From JAOUEA01 sp963810915 (lineage in GTDB: Bacteria > Actinomycetota > UBA4738 > HRBIN12), in assembly GCA_963810915.1 (NCBI GenBank), contig CAWEPH010000007.1, positions 59,455 through 123,454 on the forward strand: DNA of 64,000 nucleotides, in the 5' to 3' direction. Of the stretch, positions 55,530 to 64,000 are shown piece after piece (position 1 is the first letter of the stretch; the number at the start of each line of letters is the position of its first letter). Below the pieces are notes generated by a model. That model saw nothing but the letters and a program-made list of their open reading frames with translations, was not told the DNA's origin and searched no databases. A program made the position numbers and the translations under genes.

Positions 55530-56873
55530 TTATTCAGCAAACGCCGGAGGAACGCCAGGGGAGGCCGCGCGCGCCTCTACCTCGCGGATGAAGGGCGTCT
55601 TCCCGTCCACGTAGCTGTAGATGTCGTTCGGGTGCGCGTCGGCGAGCCCGCGCTTCAGCCGTTCGTACTCTGCCGCCGTGGAGGGGTCGGCGCGCAGGGC
55701 GTCGCGGAACGCGAGGTGCCGTGCCTCCCAGGCGCTGCTCGCGCGACAGACATGGATCTGGAAGGATCGGTCGTCCTCGGGCCCCCGGCTCCGGCTGAAA
55801 TACTCGTGGTCGTCGTCCCAGGGATCGACGACCCATCGGTAACCGAGTGCGAGCAGCGGCTCCACGTAGGCGGCTCTGGGCACCATCGAGGCGATGGAGA
55901 GCTGGATGTCGACGATGGGCTTCGCGGCGAGCCTCGGTACGGACGTGGAGCCGACATGGTCGATCCGCGTGGCCAGGTCGGGAGGAAGGGCCGCCAGGAT
56001 GCGGGCCGCCTCCGCGTCGAACCACGTTGCCCAGAGGGGATCGGGATCGCTCAGGCCGTAGGGCCGGCTGCGCCCCTCGGTGGCTTCCGGTTTCGCCCGC
56101 GAACCGCGCAGACGTGCGAGGTTCACGACAGCATCGAAGAGGGACTGCTGAGCGGGGTCCCGGGGGGCCGTCTCCTCCGGATGCCACTGGACGCCCAGCA
56201 TCCACGTCAGCTCGGCCTCGCTCATGTTGCCCATATCCCCAGGAACCGGCCGCTGGAGCGCTTCCACCAGCCCGTCGGGGCTGCGTCCGGCCACCACGAG
56301 TTCATCACCCACGCGGTCGACTCCTTGATGGTGGTGCGATGAGCAGGCGAGCGGCCCGGACTTGGTGGTCGCCGAGAGCAGTGTCCGGGCGACGGGCTCC
56401 ACGGCGTGCATCGTCTGCGTGTCCTCCACGGGCACGCCGTGTTCGAGGAGGCCGGGGGTGCCGGGCAGATGCTGACGGAGGGTGCCGCCGAAGGCCACGT
56501 TCATGACCTGCATGCCACGGCAGATGCACAGGGCCGGGAGGTGGAGCCGATCGGCGGCGAGGAGCAACGCGATCTCGAACTCGTCGCGGTCCGGCTCCAC
56601 GCCGTAGTTGTGTTCGGTGTCGGGCTCCGCGCCGTACCGGGCAGGGTCGACGTCGCCACCCCCAACGAGCACCAGGCCGTCGAAGGGTTCGAGCAACTCC
56701 TCGGGCTCGCCCGGTTCGCCGGGCGCGAGGATCGCCGTACGGGCGCCGGCGCGTCTCAGGGACTCGACGTAGGGCGCGGGCACCCCGTAGCCCCCGTCGG
56801 GCCATCGAGCCACCCGGTCGCCCGCCAGGTGATACGCGACCACCCCCACGAGCGGGCGGTACCCGGGGCTCAC
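55530..56873 (-). CDS. Fusion of peptidase C26 (PuuD-like) and GrpB/UPF0157 domains
   Basis: 447 residues, unbroken. Residues 1 to about 235 are a class I glutamine amidotransferase-like C26 domain, with the nucleophile in CICRGMQVMNV, and VQWHPEE for the His and Glu; relatives split gamma-glutamyl amides. Residues from about 255 to the end are a GrpB domain, a nucleotidyltransferase-like fold, with RIDHVGSTSVPRLAAKPIVD and DPWDDDHEYF. The join is in a Pro/Arg linker with no frame change, so the fusion is real at the sequence level. GTG 56873 overlaps the upstream gene stop as GTGA. A combined ligase and hydrolase role is a guess. Confidence 0.85.
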   Translation of the reverse strand: MSPGYRPLVGVVAYHLAGDRVARWPDGGYGVPAPYVESLRRAGARTAILAPGEPGEPEELLEPFDGLVLVGGGDVDPARYGAEPDTEHNYGVEPDRDEFEIALLLAADRLHLPALCICRGMQVMNVAFGGTLRQHLPGTPGLLEHGVPVEDTQTMHAVEPVARTLLSATTKSGPLACSSHHHQGVDRVGDELVVAGRSPDGLVEALQRPVPGDMGNMSEAELTWMLGVQWHPEETAPRDPAQQSLFDAVVNLARLRGSRAKPEATEGRSRPYGLSDPDPLWATWFDAEAARILAALPPDLATRIDHVGSTSVPRLAAKPIVDIQLSIASMVPRAAYVEPLLALGYRWVVDPWDDDHEYFSRSRGPEDDRSFQIHVCRASSAWEARHLAFRDALRADPSTAAEYERLKRGLADAHPNDIYSYVDGKTPFIREVEARAASPGVPPAFAE

Positions 56874-57592
56874 CCGCGGCGCTCCATCGCGATCCGGGCG
56901 AACCGGGCGAACATCTCGGAGCCCTTGCTCTCGTGATCGGCTAGATGTCGGGTGGCCTCGTCGCGGATCTCGTGGGCGGACTTGCCCCAGACCTCCTTCA
57001 GATCCATGAACTGCGAGGCCTCCTCGAGCCACAGCTCCAGCTCGTCGGCGTCGATCTCGAAGTGGAACTGGGTGGCCCACGTGGCCGCGCCGAGTCGGTA
57101 GGCCTGGGCGGGGATCCGCTCGCCCACGGCGAGCGGTCGGGCGCCCTCCGGCAGCTGGAACGTGTCTTGATGCCACTGGAACACCCGGTCACCGTCCTCC
57201 CAGACGCTCATGAGCGGATCGTCGGCCGCCTCGGCGAGCGGGTGGATCGGCTCGAACCCGACCTCCTTCACCTCGGCGCGCCAGACCGGCGCGTCCATCG
57301 CGCGGGCGATCATCTGTGCCCCCAGGCAGATCCCCAGGAAGGGCACGCCGCGATCGATCGCCTCGCGCGTGAGATCCCGGTTCTCCTTGAGGAAGGGGTG
57401 CTCGTCGAGCTCGTCCACGTTCATCGTTCCGCCGAACATCACGATCCCGGCGAGGTCATCGAGCGAGGGCCTCGGTTGCGCGGGGTCGGTGGCATCCAGG
57501 ACGAGCACCTCTGCTCCCGCGGCCTCGACAGCGCGCACGCCGACGCCGAAGGTCTCCACGGGGTCGTTCTGCACGAGGAGCACCGGCCTCAT
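56870..57592 (-). CDS. Class I glutamine amidotransferase (GMP synthase-like)
   Basis: 240 residues. The nucleophile elbow is FLGICLGAQM, with Cys near 90, and the His/Glu pair lies in TQFHFEID. Unlike GuaA it has no synthetase part. Members hydrolyse gamma-glutamyl bonds or provide ammonia to unlinked partners. It overlaps the C26-GrpB gene by GTGA, putting two amidotransferase-fold enzymes in one operon. A -10 box lies eight bases before ATG 57592. Confidence 0.9.
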   Translation of the reverse strand: MRPVLLVQNDPVETFGVGVRAVEAAGAEVLVLDATDPAQPRPSLDDLAGIVMFGGTMNVDELDEHPFLKENRDLTREAIDRGVPFLGICLGAQMIARAMDAPVWRAEVKEVGFEPIHPLAEAADDPLMSVWEDGDRVFQWHQDTFQLPEGARPLAVGERIPAQAYRLGAATWATQFHFEIDADELELWLEEASQFMDLKEVWGKSAHEIRDEATRHLADHESKGSEMFARFARIAMERRG

Positions 57593-57600
57593 GACCGAAG

Positions 57601-57606
57601 AGTGTA
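57601..57606 (-). promoter_or_regulatory. -10 box of the amidotransferase operon
   Basis: Minus-strand TACACT followed by eight bases and ATG 57592. It is divergent from the acyl-CoA dehydrogenase promoter. Confidence 0.5.
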
Positions 57607-57642
57607 GGAGCTGTCGGCGTCGCGCGCGCCGAACGCCGGTGT

Positions 57643-57648
57643 TACCGT
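57643..57648 (+). promoter_or_regulatory. -10 box of the acyl-CoA dehydrogenase gene
   Basis: TACCGT followed by six bases and ATG 57655. The six bases include AGG, but are too short for a ribosome site; leaderless type. Confidence 0.5.
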
Positions 57649-57654
57649 CGCAGG

Positions 57655-58833
57655 ATGACCGCCGCCGACCGAGCCACCCTGAAGCCGACCGACCTCCTCG
57701 ACCTCGAGCACCTCCTCTCCGACGAGGAGCGGCAGGTGCGAGACCTCGCTCGGGAGTGGGTCGGCGACCGCATCCTCCCCCGCGTGGAGGACTGGTACGA
57801 ACGTGGCGAGTTCCCCGCTCGCGAGCTCGCCAAGGAGCTGGGCGAGCTCGGCTTCTTGGGCATGCAGCTCGAGGGCATGGGCGGGCTCGGGGCCGTCGCG
57901 TACGGGCTCGTCGAGATGGAACTCGAGGCGGGGGACTCCGGGTTGCGGAGCTTCGTCTCCGTGCAGAGCGCCCTGGCGATGTACGCGATCCACACCTACG
58001 GCAGCGACGAGCAGAAGCAGGAATGGCTCGCGCGGATGCAGGCGGGGGACGCGATCGGGTGCTTCGGGCTCTCCGAGCCCGACAGCGGCAGCGACCCCGG
58101 TTCGATGCGCACGTTTGCGAAACGCGACGGCGACGACTGGATCCTGTCGGGGACCAAGATGTGGATCACGAACGGGAGCGTCTCCGATGTGGCCATCGTA
58201 TGGGCCGAGACCGACGACGGGATCCGCGGGTTCGTGGTCCCGTGCGACCTCCCGGGGTTCTCCGCCCCCGACATCCACAAGAAGATGTCGCTGCGCGCCT
58301 CGGTGACCTCGGAGCTCGTGATGGACGACGTCCGGCTCCCCGCATCAGCGGAGCTCCCGGGCGTTCAGGGCCTCAAGGGCCCGCTCTCCTGCCTGAACGA
58401 GGCGCGTTTCGGGATCATCTGGGGCGCGATGGGCGCCGCCCGGTCGTGCTTCGAGACGGCGCTCACTTACTCGAAGACCCGGGTACAGTTCGGCAAGCCG
58501 ATCGGGGGGTTCCAGCTCACCCAGAAGAAGCTCACCGACATGGCGCTCGAGCTCCACAAGGGCACGCTCCTCGCGTACCACCTGGGCCGCCTGAAGGAGG
58601 AGGGCCGGCTGCGAGCCGAGCAGGTGAGCATCGGCAAGCTCAACAACACGCGGGAGGCGATCAAGATCGCCCGGACCTCCCGCGGGATCCTGGGGGCGAA
58701 CGGCATCACCCTCGAATACCCCATCATGCGCCACATGACCAACCTCGAGTCGGTGATCACCTACGAGGGGACCGAGGAGATCCACACCCTGGTGATCGGC
58801 GGACTGCTGACCGGGTTGCGCGCGTTCGTCTGA
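57655..58833 (+). CDS. Acyl-CoA dehydrogenase, glutaryl-CoA dehydrogenase-like
   Basis: 392 residues. FAD-dependent dehydrogenase with CFGLSEPDSGSDPGSMRT, KMWITNGSVSDVAIVWA, the Arg loop TRVQFGKPIGGFQLTQKKL, and YEGTEEIHTLVIG, where the Glu near residue 375 is the catalytic base. Placement of that Glu and the C-terminus resemble glutaryl-CoA dehydrogenases. It passes electrons to ETF, whose genes lie 4 kb away. Full length and unbroken. Substrate not settled by sequence alone. Confidence 0.92.
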   Translation: MTAADRATLKPTDLLDLEHLLSDEERQVRDLAREWVGDRILPRVEDWYERGEFPARELAKELGELGFLGMQLEGMGGLGAVAYGLVEMELEAGDSGLRSFVSVQSALAMYAIHTYGSDEQKQEWLARMQAGDAIGCFGLSEPDSGSDPGSMRTFAKRDGDDWILSGTKMWITNGSVSDVAIVWAETDDGIRGFVVPCDLPGFSAPDIHKKMSLRASVTSELVMDDVRLPASAELPGVQGLKGPLSCLNEARFGIIWGAMGAARSCFETALTYSKTRVQFGKPIGGFQLTQKKLTDMALELHKGTLLAYHLGRLKEEGRLRAEQVSIGKLNNTREAIKIARTSRGILGANGITLEYPIMRHMTNLESVITYEGTEEIHTLVIGGLLTGLRAFV

Positions 58834-58843
58834 GTCCTCCTGC

Positions 58844-59437
58844 TCACATCCACAAGAGCGCAACGGACGCCACCATCAGCACGACGAGCGCCACGGTGAC
58901 CGTCCGGCGTGACCGATCGTCGCGGAGCAGGCGATTCAGGGCCGCACCCCCGCTCGCCCAGATGACGGCGGTCCCGGCGACGACGGCCGCCACGATCGCG
59001 GCGACGGCGAGGCCGCCTACGACCGGTGGAGGTCCGGTGGGAAGGAACGCGCTCACCACGGCAACGGCGAAGATCCATCCCTTGGGATTCACGAACTGGA
59101 AGGTTACGGCCCGCCCGACGGTGAGCGGGGCCGCGATGCCGGCGTCGTCGACCCCAGCGTTGCGCGCGAGCCCGTACGCGAGGTAGATCAGGTAGAGCGA
59201 CCCGGCGATCTTGAGCACTGTCTGGGCCGCCGGCAGCGCCGCCAGCGCGACGCCGATGCCCGCGGCGACGGCCACGATCAGCACGCTGATCCCCACGGCC
59301 GTCCCCATGACGTGAGGCACCGTGCGCCGGAAGCCGAAGCGGACGCCCGAGGTCAACAGGAGCGTGTTGTTGGGTCCCGGCGATCCCGATCCCGCCGTGG
59401 CGAACAGCAGGAGGGCGACGACGGACGTCAGTCGCAT
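58844..59437 (-). CDS. LysE/RhtB-family exporter
   Basis: 197 residues and six membrane helices. The family N-terminus SGSPGPNNTLLLTSGVRFGF is well kept, and the loop FQFVNPKGWIFAV follows the third pair of helices. These proteins export amino acids or their derivatives. It is divergent from the AraC-type regulator gene, with about 70 bases between, which suggests that regulator controls it. The start ATG at 59437 lacks a clear ribosome site. Confidence 0.9.
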   Translation of the reverse strand: MRLTSVVALLLFATAGSGSPGPNNTLLLTSGVRFGFRRTVPHVMGTAVGISVLIVAVAAGIGVALAALPAAQTVLKIAGSLYLIYLAYGLARNAGVDDAGIAAPLTVGRAVTFQFVNPKGWIFAVAVVSAFLPTGPPPVVGGLAVAAIVAAVVAGTAVIWASGGAALNRLLRDDRSRRTVTVALVVLMVASVALLWM

Positions 59438-59495
59438 CGCGCGTCCGAGCGATCCATGTCCCGGATTGGACGACGTTCGGCCTCGATCGGTCTTG

Positions 59496-59501
59496 TACGA
59501 T
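59496..59501 (+). promoter_or_regulatory. -10 box of the AraC-type regulator gene
   Basis: TACGAT followed by six bases and GTG 59508; leaderless type. This sets the start, as the frame stays open far upstream. Confidence 0.55.
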
Positions 59502-59507
59502 CCTGCA

Positions 59508-60320
59508 GTGTCGGTGGATGCGCAGCGCGAGTGGGTGCGCGCGTGGAGGCCCGCGGTTCCCGGGATCTCCGAGGTCTTCCACGCGCGGTTCGTCGGCCAT
59601 CGTTACCCGCCGCACGCGCACGACGACTGGACCCTGTTCGTCGTCGATCAGGGCGCGATCCGCTACGACCTCGACGCACGCGATCGCGGTGTGGGCACCG
59701 ACGTCGTCACGCTCCTGCCGCCCCACGTGATCCACGACGGCCGACCGGCCTCCGACGACGGGTTCCGCAAGCGCGTCCTCTACGTGGGCGCCGACGTGCT
59801 CCCGGAGCATCTGACCGGACGCGCGGTGGACGATCCCGACATCCATGATCCGCTCTTGCTCGCGGCGATCGGGCGGCTCCACGGACTCCTCGAAGATGAG
59901 GACGACGCGCTCGCCGCGGAGGAGATGACGTGGTCGGTCCGGGACCGCATCCGCGCGCATCTCCGCGATCGGAGTGCCGCCGACCCCGCCCCAGGCGGCG
60001 AGGCCGCGCTCGCGGAAGCCCTGCGCGCGCTGCTCGATACGCATCGAGCGGAGCCGATGACCCTCGCCGCGGCAGGCGCGATCCTCGGTGCGGATGTGTC
60101 CGCGCTGATCAGGGCGTTCCGGCGGACGTTCGCGATCACGCCCCACCGCTACGTGATCGGGCGCCGCATCGAGGCGGCGCGGAAGCGGCTGCTCGACGGG
60201 GAGCCGGTGTCACGCGTCGCTTGCGAGGTGGGGTTCCACGACCAGGCGCACTTCACCCGGCACTTCAAGCGGCACGTGGGGGCGACCCCGGCGCGCTTCG
60301 CGCGCTCGGCTCGGCCCTGA
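59508..60320 (+). CDS. AraC-family transcriptional regulator with cupin sensor
   Basis: 270 residues from GTG 59508. The N-terminal half is an AraC-type cupin: GHRYPPHAHDDWTLFVVDQG has the His cluster and LLPPHVIHDGRP the second motif. The C-terminal half carries two helix-turn-helices, TLAAAGAILGADVSALIRAF and SRVACEVGFHDQAHFTRHFK. It is divergent from the LysE exporter gene; amino acid sensing and export is the likely role, as for many such pairs. Confidence 0.92.
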   Translation: MSVDAQREWVRAWRPAVPGISEVFHARFVGHRYPPHAHDDWTLFVVDQGAIRYDLDARDRGVGTDVVTLLPPHVIHDGRPASDDGFRKRVLYVGADVLPEHLTGRAVDDPDIHDPLLLAAIGRLHGLLEDEDDALAAEEMTWSVRDRIRAHLRDRSAADPAPGGEAALAEALRALLDTHRAEPMTLAAAGAILGADVSALIRAFRRTFAITPHRYVIGRRIEAARKRLLDGEPVSRVACEVGFHDQAHFTRHFKRHVGATPARFARSARP

Positions 60321-60326
60321 GGCTCA

Positions 60327-62225
60327 TCACCCGTCCGGCAGGGCGGACCTGGCCAGCAGCGTCGCGATGTCTGCCACCTCTACATCGCTGTCCGAGCCTT
60401 TGGCGGCGTCGTCGAGCATCACGAAGCAGTACGGGCACGCCGTGGCCACGGTGTCGGCTCCCGTCGCCGCCGCCTCGGCGAACCGCGCGTCGTTGATCCT
60501 CGGGGTGCCCTCCAACTCCTCCATCCACATCCGAGCGCCGCCGGCGCCGCAGCAGAACGACCCCTCCCTGGCGCGCGGCATCTCGACGGCCGTCTCGGTG
60601 GAGGCGCCGAGCACCTCGCGCGGGGCGTCGAAGACACCGTTGTGACGTCCCAGGTAGCAGGGATCGTGGAGCGTGACCCGTCCCTTGCCCGCGTGCGGCG
60701 TGAGACGCCCCTCCCGGATCAGCCCGGCGAGCAACTCCGAGTGGTGCACGACCTCGTAGCGCCCGCCGTAGTCGGGGTACTCGTTGGCGAGCGTGTTGAA
60801 GCAATGCGCGCAGCTGGCGACGATCTTCGTCACGCCGGCTTCACCCAGCGTCTGCACGTTCTGCGCGGCCAGCATCTGGAACAGGTACTCGTGGCCCATC
60901 CGCCGCGCGGGGTCGCCGGTGCACCGCTCACGCGGACCCAACACCGCGAAGTCGACGCCCGTCGCGGCGAGCAGGCGTGCGGTCGCGCGCGTGGCCTCCC
61001 GCGCTCGCTCGTCGAACGCGCCCGCGCACCCGACCCAGAAGAGGACATCGGGGGCGGGATCACCCGGCTGCAGCACGCGCACGTCCAGGCCCTCGGCCCA
61101 CTCCAGCCGCGCCGACTGGGGCTGTCCCCACGGGTTCTCGCCGGGGCCCTCGATCCCGCGCAGGAGCGCGCCGGCTTCGGTGGGGAACCGGGATTCGGCC
61201 ATCACCAGGTTGCGACGGAGGTCGACGATCGTGTCGATGTGCTCGATGTCGACCGGGCACGCCTGCACGCAGGCCCCGCACGTCACGCAATCCCACACGA
61301 CCTCGTCCTCGACGGCGCCGGGGACGAGGGGCTGGAGCTCCACGACACCCGCACCCCCCGTCGGGGTGAGCGCCGGCGCCGACCCGATCACGTGGTCCCG
61401 CAGGTCCATGATCAGCAGCTTGGGGCTGAGCGGCTTGCCCGTCGCCCAGGCCGGGCAGACCTCCTGGCACCGGCCGCACTCGGTGCAGCTGAATAGATCG
61501 AGGACCTGCTTGCGCGAGAGATCCGCGGCGGTGGCGGCGCCGAAGCGCAGGTCTTCCTCGGGGCCTTCGAGGTCGATCTCCAGGGGCTCGAGCCTGCCGC
61601 TCGGTCCCGTCTTGGCGAGCCAGACGTTCGGCGCCGCCGTGAGGATGTGCAGGTGCTTCGACCCCGGCAGATAGACGAGGAACCCGAGCACGAGCAGGAG
61701 GTGGGTCCAGACGAAGACGCGCTCCGCCACCTCGGTGCCTCGACCGCCCGCGAACAGGCCGGACAAGGCGTTCGATAGGGGCGATGCCGCCGGGTGGGAG
61801 GCGTCACCGAGCGCGATCCTCGTCGCGTTCCAGAGCAGGAGCGAGACCACGATGCCGAGGATCGTGAGCAGGATGCGGTCGGCTTCCCCGAGGTGGCTCC
61901 CCTCGAACCGTGTCGGTCGCTGGACCTTGCGGATCCAGAACGCGATGCCGACACCGACGATCACGAGCGTCGCGAAGAGGTCGACGGCGAACGAGAACCA
62001 GGCCGCGTGTCCGAGGTAAGGGAGGGTCCAGTCCGGGTTCACGACCGCGAGCATCGCCTCGACGATCGTGGGCAACAGGATCAGGAATCCCCAGAAGATG
62101 AAGGCGTGCATCAAGCCGGGCAAGGCCTTCTGGAACAGCTTGCGCTGCCCGAGAACCTGGGTGAGCTCGCGCGTGGTCCTGGCGTGGGTGGCGTCCTCGC
62201 GCTCCGTCGGACGCGCGCGGCGCAC
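60327..62225 (-). CDS. Membrane Fe-S oxidoreductase, HdrD/CCG-domain, ETF-linked
   Basis: 632 residues from GTG 62225. Four or so membrane helices resembling the heme-binding part of nitrate reductase gamma subunits come first, then two 4Fe-4S motifs, CTECGRCQEVCP and CVTCGACVQACP, and two CCG-type domains ending in FCCGAGGARM. This is the layout of proteins that accept electrons from ETF and reduce menaquinone. The frame is open upstream beyond the etfA stop and would encode another membrane helix (ALAVVLATAVLLFARRA), so the true start is probably near 62300 with a non-standard or lost start codon. Operon with etfB and etfA. Confidence 0.88.
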   Translation of the reverse strand: MRRARPTEREDATHARTTRELTQVLGQRKLFQKALPGLMHAFIFWGFLILLPTIVEAMLAVVNPDWTLPYLGHAAWFSFAVDLFATLVIVGVGIAFWIRKVQRPTRFEGSHLGEADRILLTILGIVVSLLLWNATRIALGDASHPAASPLSNALSGLFAGGRGTEVAERVFVWTHLLLVLGFLVYLPGSKHLHILTAAPNVWLAKTGPSGRLEPLEIDLEGPEEDLRFGAATAADLSRKQVLDLFSCTECGRCQEVCPAWATGKPLSPKLLIMDLRDHVIGSAPALTPTGGAGVVELQPLVPGAVEDEVVWDCVTCGACVQACPVDIEHIDTIVDLRRNLVMAESRFPTEAGALLRGIEGPGENPWGQPQSARLEWAEGLDVRVLQPGDPAPDVLFWVGCAGAFDERAREATRATARLLAATGVDFAVLGPRERCTGDPARRMGHEYLFQMLAAQNVQTLGEAGVTKIVASCAHCFNTLANEYPDYGGRYEVVHHSELLAGLIREGRLTPHAGKGRVTLHDPCYLGRHNGVFDAPREVLGASTETAVEMPRAREGSFCCGAGGARMWMEELEGTPRINDARFAEAAATGADTVATACPYCFVMLDDAAKGSDSDVEVADIATLLARSALPDG

Positions 62226-62302
62226 GAGCTCGGCACGCGGCCGGGCGCGACGCGCGAAGAGAAGGACCGCCGTCGCGAGGACGACCGCCAGGGCCGCGGC
62301 GC

Positions 62303-63262
62303 CTACGAGCCGGTCCGTCGCCGGATCTCCGCGGTGAGGGCGGGCACCACTTGGTGGAGATCGCCCACCACCCCCAGGTCGGCCATCTTCATGATGGGGG
62401 CCTCGGCGTCCTTGTTCACCGCGACGACGCGCGCGGATCCCTTCATGCCGACCGAGTGCTGCAGCGCACCGCTGATCCCGATCGCGAGGTAGACCTCGGG
62501 CTTCACCGTCTTGCCGGTCTGACCGATCTGGTAGCCGTAGGGCACCCAGCCGGCGTCCACGGCCGCGCGGGAGGCGCCCACCGCCGCGCCGTCGATCGCG
62601 CCCGCGAGCTCGTCCAGCATCGCGAACCCTTCGGGACCGCCGAGGCCGCGACCGCCCGCCACGACCACCTTCGCATCGTCGAGCGACGGACCGCTCGTGG
62701 CCTGCTCGCGGCGCTCCAGCACGCGCACCTCGCGCAGGCCGGGCGGGGTCTCCGCGGGGACGTCGACCACCGAGGCCGTGACGGGAGCGTCCACCGCTTC
62801 CACGGAGCGCGGCTTGAGGAGCACGAGCACCGGCGCGGGCCCGCGGAGCTCGACATCGACCACCAGCGAACCGCCGAAGATCTCCGTGCGTGCGCGGTCG
62901 GGAGCGAGGAGGGCCGTCGCGTTGCCCATGAGCGCCGACCCGAGGCGCGCCTGCAGGCGGGCGGCCAGGTCGCGACCCGCATACGAGGTCGGGAACAGCA
63001 GGAGATCGGGGCCGTGCGCCCGTACGAGTCGTTCGACGAGCGCTGCCGCCGCCCGTGTCGAGCCGGCGATCCCGTCGTCGTCGCAGGCGAAGACGGTCGT
63101 GGCGCCGAACCGCCCGTACGCGCCGCCCCCCTCGACCGCCCCGGGGCCGAGCGCGACGACACCGACGGTGTCCGCCACGCCTCGCGCCGCGGTGAGCAGC
63201 TCGCCCGACACCGGGCTCGGGCCTGCCGATGTGATCTCATCGAGCACCCAGACCGTGGTCAT
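62303..63262 (-). CDS. etfA: Electron transfer flavoprotein subunit alpha
   Basis: 319 residues. The FAD site is the C-terminal segment YGYQIGQTGKTVKPEVYLAI, GISGALQHSVGMKGS and VAVNKDAEAPIM, which is diagnostic of EtfA. The N-terminal domain has the nucleotide-binding-like fold shared with EtfB. EtfAB carries electrons from acyl-CoA dehydrogenases. ATG 63262 lies one base after the etfB stop. Its TAG overlaps the open frame of the Fe-S oxidoreductase, consistent with tight coupling. Confidence 0.95.
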   Translation of the reverse strand: MTTVWVLDEITSAGPSPVSGELLTAARGVADTVGVVALGPGAVEGGGAYGRFGATTVFACDDDGIAGSTRAAAALVERLVRAHGPDLLLFPTSYAGRDLAARLQARLGSALMGNATALLAPDRARTEIFGGSLVVDVELRGPAPVLVLLKPRSVEAVDAPVTASVVDVPAETPPGLREVRVLERREQATSGPSLDDAKVVVAGGRGLGGPEGFAMLDELAGAIDGAAVGASRAAVDAGWVPYGYQIGQTGKTVKPEVYLAIGISGALQHSVGMKGSARVVAVNKDAEAPIMKMADLGVVGDLHQVVPALTAEIRRRTGS

Positions 63263-63263
63263 C

Positions 63264-64000
63264 TCAGATCACCTTCGCCTCGACGAGGAGGTCGATCATG
63301 CGCGCGAGCGCTTCGTCGCCGGCGCCGACGATCTCACCGCCGGCCTTCGCGGGCGCCGGCTCCACGGCCACCACGGCCTGGCTCGCACCGACCGATGCGG
63401 GGTCGAGCCCCAGGTCCGCGGTCGTCGGCCGCTCGAGCGGCTTGGACTTGGCGGCCATGATGCCCTTGAGGCTGGGATAGCGAGGTTCGTTCGCGCCCGC
63501 GGTGAGGGTCACGAGCGCCGGGAGCTCGCAGGCGACGACCTCCGCCCCGGTCGGCGTCTGTCGCTCGGCACGCACCTCGCCGTCGAGGAGTTCGAGCTTC
63601 GTCACGAACGTGACGGCCGGCAGGTCGAGCAGCTCGGCGACGGTGACCGGGACGGTGCCGGTGTATCCGTCGGTGGACTCGACGGCGGCGATCACGAGAT
63701 CCGGGGTGACGCGGCCCGCGGCCGCGGCCAGCACCCGCGCCGTTGCGAGCGCGTCGGCGCCGGCGAGCAGGTCGTCGGTGACGAGGACCCCTCGATGGGC
63801 GCCCATCGCGAGCGCGCGCTGCACCGCCGGCAACGCCTCGTCGGGACCCATGGAGATCGCCGTGACCTCGCCGCCGTGCGCCTCGGTGAGCTGCAGCGCT
63901 GCCTCGATTCCGTATTCGTCTCCGGGGTCGAGGGCCCCCTCGGCGCCCGCGCGCACGAGCCGGTGGTCGGGCCCGAGCGCAGGGCTGCCGTCGGACGACG
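63264..64000 (-). CDS. etfB: Electron transfer flavoprotein subunit beta, 5' end outside window
   Basis: The minus-strand frame is open to the window edge, so the first few tens of residues are missing. Visible are GALDPGDEYGIEAALQLTEA, the AMP-site region VTDDLLAGADALATARVLAA, DLVIAAVESTDGYTGTVP and the EtfB-specific RYPSLKGIMAAKSKPLE. EtfB binds AMP and EtfA binds FAD. It is the first visible gene of the etfB-etfA-oxidoreductase operon. Confidence 0.94.
   Translation of the reverse strand, partial: SSDGSPALGPDHRLVRAGAEGALDPGDEYGIEAALQLTEAHGGEVTAISMGPDEALPAVQRALAMGAHRGVLVTDDLLAGADALATARVLAAAAGRVTPDLVIAAVESTDGYTGTVPVTVAELLDLPAVTFVTKLELLDGEVRAERQTPTGAEVVACELPALVTLTAGANEPRYPSLKGIMAAKSKPLERPTTADLGLDPASVGASQAVVAVEPAPAKAGGEIVGAGDEALARMIDLLVEAKVI

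Overview
The window is GC-rich and densely coded on both strands, and no gene-free stretch exceeds about 300 bases. A WhiB-type Fe-S regulator (802-1071), an AdnA/AdnB helicase-nuclease pair (12482-18656), a CFP-6-like PH protein and very many leaderless-type promoters point to Actinomycetota, probably an uncultivated lineage. I cannot name a species. No rRNA, tRNA, CRISPR array, transposase or phage gene was seen.

Layout. 1-1586: end of an NfeD-like protein, WhiB and RidA. 1587-6110: selB and selA facing an isolated nuoD. 6197-12476: PH protein, sialidase-like protein, MidA-type methyltransferase, Nudix and MBL hydrolases, a Crp/Fnr regulator and a stand-alone cyclic-nucleotide-binding protein. 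12482-18656: adnB and adnA. 18765-24527: small acidic protein, site-2 protease, cupredoxin lipoprotein, ECF sigma factor with a large membrane partner, and photolyase. 24509-26986: a terC operon (terC, a PGPGW protein, a DUF72 protein) behind a yybP-ykoY manganese riboswitch. 26987-30234: Ser/Gly-rich protein, DsbA-like protein and a two-component pair. 30359-33664: two paralogous membrane histidine kinases flanking a 27-residue membrane peptide gene, in DNA that looks less GC-rich than its surroundings. 33504-39383: DUF5317, DUF2236, HAD phosphatase, MenG-like methyltransferase, a membrane protein and a UvrD2-like helicase. 39479-44885: ankyrin protein and a MoxR ATPase / VWA island. 44882-48425: methyltransferase, CoA-transferase, coiled-coil protein and M23 peptidase. 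48509-54394: a five-gene peptide-type ABC importer. 54444-57592: S66 peptidase, a C26-GrpB fusion and a second glutamine amidotransferase. 57655-64000: acyl-CoA dehydrogenase, LysE/AraC pair, and an EtfB-EtfA-membrane Fe-S oxidoreductase module that would carry electrons from acyl-CoA oxidation to the quinone pool.

Two window-wide patterns matter for reading the annotation. First, many genes are broken by frameshifts that all go the same way. Each is explained by loss of two bases, and where a site can be placed it is usually one CG missing from a CGCG run. About 37 of these lie before 18.7 kb and about 10 after. I treat them as systematic sequence errors, not pseudogenes, and give gene spans across them. 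Second, more than a dozen start codons lie 6-9 bases downstream of a TANNNT -10 box, which implies leaderless transcripts. I used this to choose several starts.
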